Part shown: positions 9,124-16,439 of the stretch, in pieces
Layout: the number at the start of each line of letters is the position of its first letter
Numbering within the stretch: the stretch's first letter is position 1
From: an uncultured Bacteroidales bacterium
GTDB taxonomy: Bacteria; Bacteroidota; Bacteroidia; Bacteroidales; UBA932
Direction: 5' to 3'
DNA length: 64,000 bases
Assembly (NCBI GenBank): GCA_944323845.1
Contig: CALUUA010000006.1
Location: 46,016-110,015, forward strand
Translations under genes and position numbers: made by a program
Notes under the pieces: model-generated
What the model was told of the DNA's origin: nothing
Seen by the model: only the letters and a program-made list of their open reading frames with translations
Databases searched by the model: none

Positions 9124-11607
9124 ATGAAAAAATCTTTTATAATCTTCGGCCTCGCAGCAGGCGCGTTGATGCTGGCATCATGCCAGAAAGAACTTACTGA
9201 AGGCAATGCAGGGGCTTCAGTGCCTCAGGTAACCAAGACCATGTACGTGGAAGGTAACGAATGGATACCGGAAGACGGTACAAAGACCGCATATCAGCCG
9301 GGACAGGGCGTTCAGTGGACAGGAACCGAGACTTTTGCCATATATTATGGAAATTCAGCCAATGCCGGTGGAGCCTCCGGCAAGTATATGGCGGGCAAGG
9401 CCGGAAATGTCGCCTCTTCGGGCAGCGGTCTCTATACATTCACCCATGATGCGATAGACGGAGCCGAGACATACGACTATTGCGTGATAGTGCCAGACCT
9501 GAATACTACAGGTATTAATACCACCGGAGTGGCCGCATCTTTCAAGCTGTCTCCTGTCCAGACTCCGGGAGCGGACACTTATGATCCTAACTATGATATC
9601 CTTCTCGGACAGGGTGCGCAGCAGGTGTCTGTGGAAACAGAGCTTGAGATCACCAGTTTCAAAAGGTTGACTGCTCCTCTCCGTCTTACCATCACCGATG
9701 GCGCAGGTATCCTCGGAAACGAGAAGATCTATGCCGTGACACTCCGGTTCAATCAGGCTATCGAAAAAGATAAAGGTATGGCCGGAACGGGATACCTGAA
9801 TTTCGCCTACGAATATGACGCCTGCAAGGTCAACAGTATCGCTGCTTCATCCAATACCGTGACGGCAGTCTATGCAGAAGGCCTTCAGAAATCCGGAGAA
9901 GGATGGCCTGTATGGTATTCAGTGTATCCGTTTGCCTCTACCGGCGACATGACAGTGACAGTCACTACGGAAACGAAGACCCTTGTCAGGACTATCCCGG
10001 CTGCGGGCGCTTCTATTCTGGCCAATCAGCTGAACGGCCTTACTTTCGATATTTCAGGTTCAGGGTTTACAGAGTCAGAATCGCTTTATTGGGATTTCAC
10101 TGCTCTCGATGAGATAGCTCCGCAGCAGGTTGCCAGCGACGGAAAGTCATATAATTGGGGATTTGCAAATTGCACCGTATGGAATGGCGGTGATGCTACC
10201 GGCCAGCTGCCTTCTTCCCTCCGGGCAAACGCCGATGGCGGAGAAATCACTCTTCCGACCATAGCCGGCAAGCAGATAACGAAGATCAGGCTTTACGCCC
10301 ATCCTAACAATGCCCAGAATGCCCAGAACACAATTACCTTGAACGCCGGTACTGCTCATGCTTTTTCAAGTTATGCTGACAATGACGAGACCCTTAATTC
10401 AGGTGTTCTGGAGATAACTGTGCCGGAAACAGAATACGGCCAGCCTCTCGTACTCAAGGCAGGAGCGGCTTTGGCTGCATTTGACGGAATCGCAGTGGAA
10501 CTGACCGATGCCGAGTTAGAGCCTGCGGATGAGAATGACTACTACGACCTCTTTACGAAAGGATACACCATAGTAATCAACGGTAAGGAATACAACAACG
10601 CCAATTATCCTGTCACTCCAAGACTTTATACTGTAGATCAGTTGCTGGAATTGGATAATCAGGTTTCTATTATTCAGGGCGATGCGGTGACTTCAGGAAT
10701 TCTTTTCATCGAGGCTTCGGAGACAGATGCCATATTGGAAACTGCCGCCATGGCACCGGGAACCGCTCAGGAAGTGGTGATTATAGGAAGGCATAAGAAT
10801 CACCAGCCGAAAATCCGATTTACAGCATGTTCAATTAGATGCGATTTTGTGCTCAAGAATCTTGATCTTTCTACAACACGATCCGATTATTTATTCAGAA
10901 CCAATTGGAGCGGTTATGATAACCAGCTAATTGATATAGTTGTGGAAGATAGTAGTGTGGATCTGACAACTACTCAATATCTGTTTTATGATCAGGCTAA
11001 TGAATATTCATTTAACAGTGTTGTTCTAAATAACAGTATAGTCAAATACGGTGCAGGTTCCAATGCTGTTTTTGGATTTAGAGTGAATGATGCGAAAACC
11101 GCATATGGCCCTACAGATGTGACTGTTACTAATTCTGTAATTTATTCAGAAAACACTATTGAAAAACTTATAGTAAATCTCGGTAATGCTTCTTCTGCTT
11201 TCGAGGCTAATCTGAATGTTTCCGGTAATACTTTCTATAATATCAGAAGGAATTCAGGTCTTATAGTGGGGAATAATATTGGTAATTTCGTTGTAGATGG
11301 GAACTGCGCAAGCTATCTTTTTGATGATTCTGTAACGACGACATCTTCTTTGTTCCAGGTTTTCGGATCCGCAGAGACGTCAAGCATATCGAACAACTAT
11401 CTCTATACAGATGCAGAAACAAGTAAACAATGGAATATCAATCATCCGAATTCTAAAGTCACAGCCGGTGAAAACAATATTCGCAATACGGAAGGACGCC
11501 CATTTATATCAGAGGATGTGGCTCAGGGATATTTCCCTATTGATGAATCAGTAGTGACCAATGGTGCAGGTGCCGACTACGACACCAAGTACTGGGTACA
11601 GAAATAA
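9124..11607 (+). CDS. Large surface lipoprotein with C-terminal DUF4957/DUF5123-like beta-helix
   Basis: The 827-residue protein has a lipoprotein signal (MKKSFIIFGLAAGALMLASC, lipid Cys at 20). The N-terminal half resembles fimbrillin/Mfa-like folds: GTKTAYQ...GVQWTGTETFAIYYG, and a mid-domain with WPVWYSVYPF. A carbohydrate-binding-like beta-sandwich (about 320-460) follows. The C-terminal third starts at LFTKGYTIVINGKEYN and has repeating short strands of parallel beta-helix type (FVLKNLDLS, DIVVEDSSVDL, VTNSVIYSEN, LNVSGNTFYN). The same order of domains is seen in the protein at 12994. A strong RBS (AGAAGGA) precedes the ATG. Base composition shifts to A/T-rich codons from about 10.8 kb on, suggesting the beta-helix module has a different history. 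Domain names are recognition by eye; ligand unknown. Confidence 0.8.
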   Translation: MKKSFIIFGLAAGALMLASCQKELTEGNAGASVPQVTKTMYVEGNEWIPEDGTKTAYQPGQGVQWTGTETFAIYYGNSANAGGASGKYMAGKAGNVASSGSGLYTFTHDAIDGAETYDYCVIVPDLNTTGINTTGVAASFKLSPVQTPGADTYDPNYDILLGQGAQQVSVETELEITSFKRLTAPLRLTITDGAGILGNEKIYAVTLRFNQAIEKDKGMAGTGYLNFAYEYDACKVNSIAASSNTVTAVYAEGLQKSGEGWPVWYSVYPFASTGDMTVTVTTETKTLVRTIPAAGASILANQLNGLTFDISGSGFTESESLYWDFTALDEIAPQQVASDGKSYNWGFANCTVWNGGDATGQLPSSLRANADGGEITLPTIAGKQITKIRLYAHPNNAQNAQNTITLNAGTAHAFSSYADNDETLNSGVLEITVPETEYGQPLVLKAGAALAAFDGIAVELTDAELEPADENDYYDLFTKGYTIVINGKEYNNANYPVTPRLYTVDQLLELDNQVSIIQGDAVTSGILFIEASETDAILETAAMAPGTAQEVVIIGRHKNHQPKIRFTACSIRCDFVLKNLDLSTTRSDYLFRTNWSGYDNQLIDIVVEDSSVDLTTTQYLFYDQANEYSFNSVVLNNSIVKYGAGSNAVFGFRVNDAKTAYGPTDVTVTNSVIYSENTIEKLIVNLGNASSAFEANLNVSGNTFYNIRRNSGLIVGNNIGNFVVDGNCASYLFDDSVTTTSSLFQVFGSAETSSISNNYLYTDAETSKQWNINHPNSKVTAGENNIRNTEGRPFISEDVAQGYFPIDESVVTNGAGADYDTKYWVQK

Positions 11608-11652
11608 CATACTACATATTAGTTATTGTGCAGCCGGGGTTTCCCGGCAGGG

Positions 11653-11692
11653 GAGACGGCCGGAAGTGATTCCCGCCGTCTCTTCTTTTTTC
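11653..11692 (+). terminator. Rho-independent terminator after the first lipoprotein
   Basis: GAGACGGC (11653-11660) pairs perfectly with GCCGTCTC (11675-11682), with further pairing of CGGAA/TTCCC towards the loop. The stem is followed directly by a T-rich run (TTCTTTTTT). Confidence 0.8.
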
Positions 11693-11960
11693 CCCTTTTC
11701 TTACCCCTCTTATTTCATCTCCTCCTTTTTTTCTCTCACTTTTTCTTCCATCTCCCTTTGTCTTCTCTCACTCTTTCATCCCCCTCTCTTTTTTGTCTTC
11801 TCTCAGTTACACCCCTCCCATACCCCCCCTCTATTCTCGGTTGCCCCTCCTTACTCCTGTTCCCACTCCTTTTTCTTCTCTCACTCTTTCATCCCCCTCT
11901 CTCTTGTCTTCTCTCAGTTACACCCCTCCTATACCCCTCCTCGACACTCTTCGATTCTTC
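11683..11960 (+). repeat. Polypyrimidine tract with an internal 65-bp direct duplication
   Basis: Nearly 280 bases of the plus strand are almost entirely C and T. Inside, a segment beginning TCTTCTCTCACTCTTTCATC at 11761 and running through GTTACACCCCTCC is repeated, with a 3-base length change, from 11874. The two copies are offset by 113 bp. The extreme strand asymmetry could favour triplex or R-loop structure. Reading frames through it are low-complexity Ser/Pro/Leu/Phe strings and are not taken as genes. Confidence 0.75.
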
Positions 11961-11965
11961 CCTCC

Positions 11966-12679
11966 GGACTAGTATCATTTTCCGCCCCAACTGCACCTAG
12001 TCCCGAGAAAATGTTCCGGACCTGTCGCAGTTTTCGTCCAAAATGCCACAGGTCCCGATATAATCCCACGGACTAGTATCACTTTCCACCCCAAATGCAC
12101 CTAGTCCCGAAAGAATCGCACGGACTAGCATCATTTCCCGCCCCAACTGCGCCTAGTCCCGAGAAAATGTTACGGACCTGTCGCACTTTCCGCCCAGAAT
12201 GCCACAGGTCCCGAAAGAATCCTCCGGACTAGCATCATTTCCCGCCCCAACTGCACCTAGTCCCGCAGAAATCCCACGGACCTGTCACACTTTTTGTCCA
12301 AAATGCCACAGGTCCCGATATAATTCCACGGACTAGTATCATTTTCCGCCTCCAATGCACCAAGTCCCGCAGAAATGTTACGGACCTGTCACACTTTTTG
12401 TCCAAAATGCTACAGGTCCCGAAATAATCCCACGGACTAGTATCATTTCCCGCCTCAAATGCGCCAAGTCCCGCAGAAATCCCACGGACTAGCATCATTT
12501 CCCGCCCCAACTGCACCAAGTCCCGAGAAAATGTTACGGACCTGCCGCACTTTCCGCCCAGAATGCCACAGGTCCCGATATAATTCCACGGACTAGTATC
12601 ATTTCCCGCCTCCAATGCACCAAGTCCCGCAGAAATCCCACGGACTAGTCACATCCCCGTCCTAAAATGATACTAGTCC
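11966..12679. repeat. Array of 14 palindromic units with exact 52-bp period
   Basis: Units start at 11966 and then every 52 bp to 12642, with no insertion or deletion. Each unit spans 38 bp from GGAC to GTCC and is followed by a 14-bp spacer. Two stem types occur. Type A has GGACTAG pairing with CTAGTCC, or with CAAGTCC (one mismatch) in units 8, 10, 11 and 13. Type B has GGACCTG pairing with CAGGTCC. The order is A B A A B A B A B A A B A A. B centres resemble the reverse complement of A centres, so B units look like inverted A units. Unit 14 ends AAAATGATACTAGTCC, the exact reverse complement of the left 16 bases of type A. I do not recognise the element; it lies between two paralogous lipoprotein modules. 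Confidence 0.92.
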
Positions 12680-12827
12680 GGTAAAAAAAATTGCACAATT
12701 CATCTGGAATGCATACCTTTACAAAGATGTGTGTGCAGATTATTTCAGAACTGTCTCATGACTATTTCAGAACTGTTCCGGAAATGATCCTATCCTGCAT
12801 CGAATTTAGCACAAACAATAACTAATT
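12680..12827 (+). promoter_or_regulatory. Upstream region of second module, with 14-bp direct repeats
   Basis: TATTTCAGAACTGT occurs at 12741-12754 and again, identically, at 12763-12776, offset 22 bp or about two helical turns. That is typical of a tandem binding site for a dimeric regulator. A weak promoter match (TTG at 12691-12693, 20 bp, TACCTTTA at 12714-12721) lies before it, which would put the repeats in the 5' leader. The call as a regulatory site is inference. Confidence 0.5.
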
Positions 12828-12977
12828 ATGTATCAAGATTCAAAAGTAGTCGCGAGGGCTGAAGGATATGTAAGCCCCTCGCTGGAGCTGTCCCTCGTCA
12901 GGACAGAAAAAGGATTCTGCCAGAGCTTCGGTCATGAAGCATATACCGAAGACGAAGAAATTTCATTAACCTATTGA
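12828..12977 (+). CDS. Small protein with GYVSPS...EKGF motif (second copy)
   Basis: This 49-residue ORF begins MYQDSKVVARAEGYVSPS and ends with a very acidic tail (YTEDEEISLTY). Shared with the ORF at 8934 are GYVSPS, then (V/L)E(I/L), EKGF and QS at the same spacing. In both places a large SPII lipoprotein gene follows directly, here 16 bp after the stop. Conservation at the protein level and of position supports a translated gene. No signal peptide or known domain is seen, and function is unknown. Confidence 0.65.
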   Translation: MYQDSKVVARAEGYVSPSLELSLVRTEKGFCQSFGHEAYTEDEEISLTY

Positions 12978-12993
12978 CCTGAACTTTGCTGAT

Positions 12994-14898
12994 ATGAAAA
13001 AGAGTCTATTTTACCTTTTCGGCGGACTTGTATCACTCTCCGCATTGTCATGTTCAGTAGAAGAGAACGACTTCACCCCGCTTCCATCCGATCCGCGCGT
13101 CAGAATGGAATTCACAGCATCGGGCGCAGATGTACGGAATCAGGCCGCGAGCAAGACAGTCATTGATTCCGAAAACAACTATGTGTATTGGTCAGAAGAC
13201 GATGCCATCAGCATTTTCGATGCCTCGGCTTCCAATGCCCGCTTCGTCATAACCTCAGGCTGGGGTTCGGCCACCGCTACCTTCGAAGGCGCGGCAGTCC
13301 CGTCCGGAACCTATCATGCCCTCTATCCGTATTCCGCCACTGCATCCATCAGCGGGACAACCATTTCATCAGTCCTGCCGACAGAACAGTTCTCTACGGC
13401 CGACGCCACATTTGATACCGGTCTGAATCCGTCCGTGGCAGTGACAGGAGGCCAAACCCTGACCTTCCGGAATATCGCCGGACTTATCAGACTCACCCTC
13501 GGGAACCTCGACGGTAAAGCCGTAAGCGAAATACACCTGAAAGCCGACCAGAGCATGACAGGCGCATATACCGTGGATGCAAGCCGGACCGACCCTGCGG
13601 CGACAGCCGTGTCAGGTTCCGAAGAAACGGTCGGAGTACGCCTTTCGGCGGCAGACGGAGGCGCGCTGGCTGAAGGCCCGTATTATCTCGTCGTATTGCC
13701 GGGAGACTATACAGGAATGAAGGTGAATGTCATTTTCACTGACGGCAGCCATATCTCCGCCTCGGCAGGAAACGTTTCCGTGACAGCCGGACACTGCAAA
13801 CCTGTCACTGTCGATGCATCGAAGGCAGCTGCAAATGATGAAGGCCTGTACGGTCTTTTCATGAGCGGACAGGACATCTACATCGGCGGCAAGGCTTATA
13901 ACAAGAGCCAGTTTGACGAAGACCGGATAAAGTACAGGACAGGCGAATTTTCCATCAGTTCTTCGAACAACGGACAGATACTCTTCCTCGACGAGACGGC
14001 CGTGGTAACCAGCTTTTCTGCCGCTGCCGATCTTATCGTCATCGGCAACAATCCTGAAAACAAGAATCTGATAACCATCGACGCCAGAAAATTCCTGACC
14101 CCTGTTGCCGGCCAGAAATCAAGGCTTGTCGCAAGCAACCTCATCTTCGATGCAAGCGCAGTGACGACATACTTCTTCGCAGTCAACAAAGACTATGAAG
14201 AAGTAGGCTCATTCAATGAGGTCGTCTTCGACAATTGCGAAATCAGGAACGGTTCGAACGCATTCCTGACACTGGCTGCCAATACTAACAATTATATTCC
14301 GAGAGTCGACAGGTTCGTATTGCAGGACTGCAATTTCAGCCTGCCTTCAGGCTCTTCCAACAGATTTGTCTTCCATACCGGCGGCATCACTACCGAAGTC
14401 CGGGAAATGATAATAAGAAACAATGTCTTCTACGTAGCGGACGGCGGCTCCGTGCAGTCGTTCAGACTTCTCAGCGGAACTCCGAACAATACCAACGGCA
14501 CTACTGCCGGCAGCCTCATCGTGGAGGACAATACTTTCGTAAATGTAATCTATGACGGAAACTCCCTGATCATAGCGAAAGAATACGGTGAACTGGAATA
14601 CTCCGGGAACCTGCTGTATTTCCAGGGAACATATACCGGTACACCGCCAGCAAATATATTCACTGTAAGGGCGTTCAAGGACGGAGGCGGATACCCGTCA
14701 TCTCCGGCCTGCTTCGGCAATGCAGTCTACCACAATCTGACTGCCAGCAACATATATATGTTCTATCCGGAAAATTATACCGCCACTGGAGGCGTCTATG
14801 CCCAGCCTGAAATACTTGATTCGGATCCTTTCGAAGGAGGGGACCTGTCAGCATTCCGGCCGGCTCCGGAATTTGCGGACTATGGTGCAAAAAGGTAA
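12994..14898 (+). CDS. Surface lipoprotein: fimbrillin-like N-terminus plus DUF5123-like beta-helix
   Basis: 634 residues with a lipoprotein signal (MKKSLFYLFGGLVSLSALSC, lipid Cys at 20). Residues 35-280 look like the Bacteroidales fimbrillin/Mfa fold, with SKTVID...NNYVYWSEDDAISIFD and YHALYPYSATASI. From about 285 (LYGLFMSGQDIYIGGKAYNK) it matches the order of the C-terminal module in the protein at 9124. That module consists of short repeated beta strands (LVASNLIFDAS, VVFDNCEIRNG, VLQDCNFSLP, IVEDNTFVNV), suggesting a right-handed beta-helix. Likely exposed at the surface and able to bind glycan or host ligand, but this is not shown. Composition is even throughout, unlike its paralogue. 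The next gene starts inside its last codons. Confidence 0.8.
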   Translation: MKKSLFYLFGGLVSLSALSCSVEENDFTPLPSDPRVRMEFTASGADVRNQAASKTVIDSENNYVYWSEDDAISIFDASASNARFVITSGWGSATATFEGAAVPSGTYHALYPYSATASISGTTISSVLPTEQFSTADATFDTGLNPSVAVTGGQTLTFRNIAGLIRLTLGNLDGKAVSEIHLKADQSMTGAYTVDASRTDPAATAVSGSEETVGVRLSAADGGALAEGPYYLVVLPGDYTGMKVNVIFTDGSHISASAGNVSVTAGHCKPVTVDASKAAANDEGLYGLFMSGQDIYIGGKAYNKSQFDEDRIKYRTGEFSISSSNNGQILFLDETAVVTSFSAAADLIVIGNNPENKNLITIDARKFLTPVAGQKSRLVASNLIFDASAVTTYFFAVNKDYEEVGSFNEVVFDNCEIRNGSNAFLTLAANTNNYIPRVDRFVLQDCNFSLPSGSSNRFVFHTGGITTEVREMIIRNNVFYVADGGSVQSFRLLSGTPNNTNGTTAGSLIVEDNTFVNVIYDGNSLIIAKEYGELEYSGNLLYFQGTYTGTPPANIFTVRAFKDGGGYPSSPACFGNAVYHNLTASNIYMFYPENYTATGGVYAQPEILDSDPFEGGDLSAFRPAPEFADYGAKR

Positions 14899-15964
14899 CA
14901 TATTGAATATCATTACGGCAGTCATATCGTTGCTCTTGCCGTGTACTGCGGCACAGGGCCAGCCGTCATCGTCTCTGCCTGCGGCTGGCCGCGATGCCCG
15001 GTTCACTGTCCTGGAAAGGGAAGACAGGGGCACGTATGACTGCCTTCTTATAGATTACGGCCTGCGTTCTTATCTCCTGCTGCCGGACGGTGCGGATTCT
15101 CTGACACGCTGTCCCGGAATTGTCATGCTTCACGATCACGGCGCCAGATTCGACATCGGAAAAGAGAAACTTGCCAGACCTCTGGAATCCGCTCCTGAGC
15201 ATGTGAAGCTCTCTTCGCGGCAGTGGGTGGATGAACATTTCGACGGCGTATATTTCGCCGATTCCCTGGCCTCTCTCGGCTATGCAGTCATCATTCCTGA
15301 CATGTTGTACTGGGGAGACCGTTCTTCGGATGCCTGCCGGCAATGGTCCCGTCTGAAGTTCAATCCGGGCAGGAAGACAGGGAAACCTGTTCTGGATTCA
15401 TTGAAACATCTTGTGTATGAAGGGCAGAAGGCCGTGTATGACAGTCTGATGTCGGAAGGGATTGTCTGGGCGGAGATGACCATGAAGGAAGATGCGCTTG
15501 CCGCGGAAATAATTTCAGGTATGGACTGTGTCGACAGCAGCAGGGTAGCGGCTGTCGGCTGGTCCATGGGAGCGCACAGGGCATGGCTTCTGACAGCCTT
15601 CTGTCCTGAAGTGAAGGCAGGGGTGTCGCTGTGCTGGATGACATTGAAAGAGACCCAGCCGGTCTCTCCGAAGGCATCGGACTACGCCATGCTCATTCCG
15701 GAAATGAGGGAAAAGTATGATTTCCCGGACATTGCCGCGAAGCTGGCACCTAAACCTTACCTGTTTCTGAACGGGACACGCGACCATCTCTTTCCTGTCC
15801 CGCCCGTGAGCGAGGCTTTCGGCAGGATGCAGTCCATATATCGGGATCTCGGGGCTGAAGGCCGTCTGGAAACCGTCTTTTTCGATGGCGGCCATCATTG
15901 CGGGAAAGAGGTGCAGTCCCTGATAGTGGAATTTCTGGAAAAAACAGTACCTTTGCCGTATTAA
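14882..15964 (+). CDS. Secreted alpha/beta-hydrolase (dienelactone-hydrolase/acetyl-esterase type)
   Basis: The 360-residue protein begins at an ATG overlapping the lipoprotein's end by 17 bp. It has a signal peptide (NILNIITAVISLLLPCTAAQ). The alpha/beta-hydrolase core shows the oxyanion region GIVMLHDHGARFD, the nucleophile elbow VGWSMGAHRAWL with Ser in GWSMG, a likely Asp in LNGTRDHLFPVP, and His in FFDGGHHCGKE. An insertion around ADSLASLGYAVIIPDMLYWGD is typical of dienelactone-hydrolase-like esterases. Overlap with the upstream gene suggests it acts in the same envelope module, perhaps as an esterase on glycans. Substrate is not deducible. Confidence 0.8.
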   Translation: MVQKGNILNIITAVISLLLPCTAAQGQPSSSLPAAGRDARFTVLEREDRGTYDCLLIDYGLRSYLLLPDGADSLTRCPGIVMLHDHGARFDIGKEKLARPLESAPEHVKLSSRQWVDEHFDGVYFADSLASLGYAVIIPDMLYWGDRSSDACRQWSRLKFNPGRKTGKPVLDSLKHLVYEGQKAVYDSLMSEGIVWAEMTMKEDALAAEIISGMDCVDSSRVAAVGWSMGAHRAWLLTAFCPEVKAGVSLCWMTLKETQPVSPKASDYAMLIPEMREKYDFPDIAAKLAPKPYLFLNGTRDHLFPVPPVSEAFGRMQSIYRDLGAEGRLETVFFDGGHHCGKEVQSLIVEFLEKTVPLPY

Positions 15965-15966
15965 AA

Positions 15967-15986
15967 TGACATCGGTGCGGATGTCA
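15967..15986 (+). other. Small perfect hairpin between hydrolase and nuclease-domain gene
   Basis: TGACATC and GATGTCA pair perfectly around a 6-base loop just after the hydrolase stop. No T-run follows, so it is not called a terminator; it may be an mRNA processing or stability element. Confidence 0.35.
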
Positions 15987-15994
15987 GGTACGGA

Positions 15995-16420
15995 ATGGGA
16001 ACAGCGAAGACAGTATGGGATCCGCTCAGGCGGAAAAACGTGGCTCTCACGCCGGAAGAAGATGTGAGGCAGTGGTTCATAATGCAGCTGAACCGGCTTA
16101 TGAAGGTTCCGCTTCACATGATGATGAGTGAGGTCGCGTTGTCCATCGGCGGAAAGAGGCTGAGGGCGGATATCGTGGTCTACGGACGTGATGCGTCGCC
16201 GGCGGCTGTCGTGGAATGCAAGCGTCCTGACATTCCTCTTGACAAGACTGTCCTCGATCAGGCTGTAGTGTATAATATGGTGCTGAATGTCAGGTATATA
16301 TTCATTACCAACGGTACATCTACCTATGTCTGCCGCAGGCGGGACGGTCCAGGGGGACCCGGATACAGGTTCGTTCAGGAACTTCCTACATATGACGACA
16401 TGGCCGTACAGCCGCGCTGA
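15995..16420 (+). CDS. Orphan HSDR_N-type PD-(D/E)XK domain protein
   Basis: This 141-residue protein matches the N-terminal nuclease domain of type I restriction R subunits but stands alone. The PD-(D/E)XK core is RADIVVYG (Asp59) followed by AVVECKRPDIPL (Glu74-x-Lys76), then YNMVLNVRYIFITNG. No methylase, specificity subunit or helicase is nearby. Single-domain proteins of this kind are widespread in Bacteroidota next to housekeeping genes. A DNA repair or housekeeping role is more likely than restriction, though none is established. The CCA-adding enzyme follows within 20 bp. Confidence 0.82.
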   Translation: MGTAKTVWDPLRRKNVALTPEEDVRQWFIMQLNRLMKVPLHMMMSEVALSIGGKRLRADIVVYGRDASPAAVVECKRPDIPLDKTVLDQAVVYNMVLNVRYIFITNGTSTYVCRRRDGPGGPGYRFVQELPTYDDMAVQPR

Positions 16421-16439
16421 TGACGAAAAACAAGACGAA

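Noticed and set aside
11561..12076. Plus-strand ORFs through the polypyrimidine tract
   Set aside because: Low-complexity Ser/Pro/Leu/Phe strings caused by base composition; they start inside the lipoprotein gene or after its terminator.
12235..12615. 126-residue minus-strand ORF across the 52-bp array
   Set aside because: 52 is not a multiple of three, so the ORF is only the array read through all three frames in turn (52-residue super-repeat). No RBS, no domain, and the dyad symmetry explains the sequence better.
11966..12679. CRISPR array
   Set aside because: Repeats and spacers are both repeated, the spacers are only 14 bp and not unique, and no cas gene is near.
11966..12679. Integron attC series
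   Set aside because: No integrase, no cassette genes between units, and no attC core sites (RYYYAAC/GTTRRRY).
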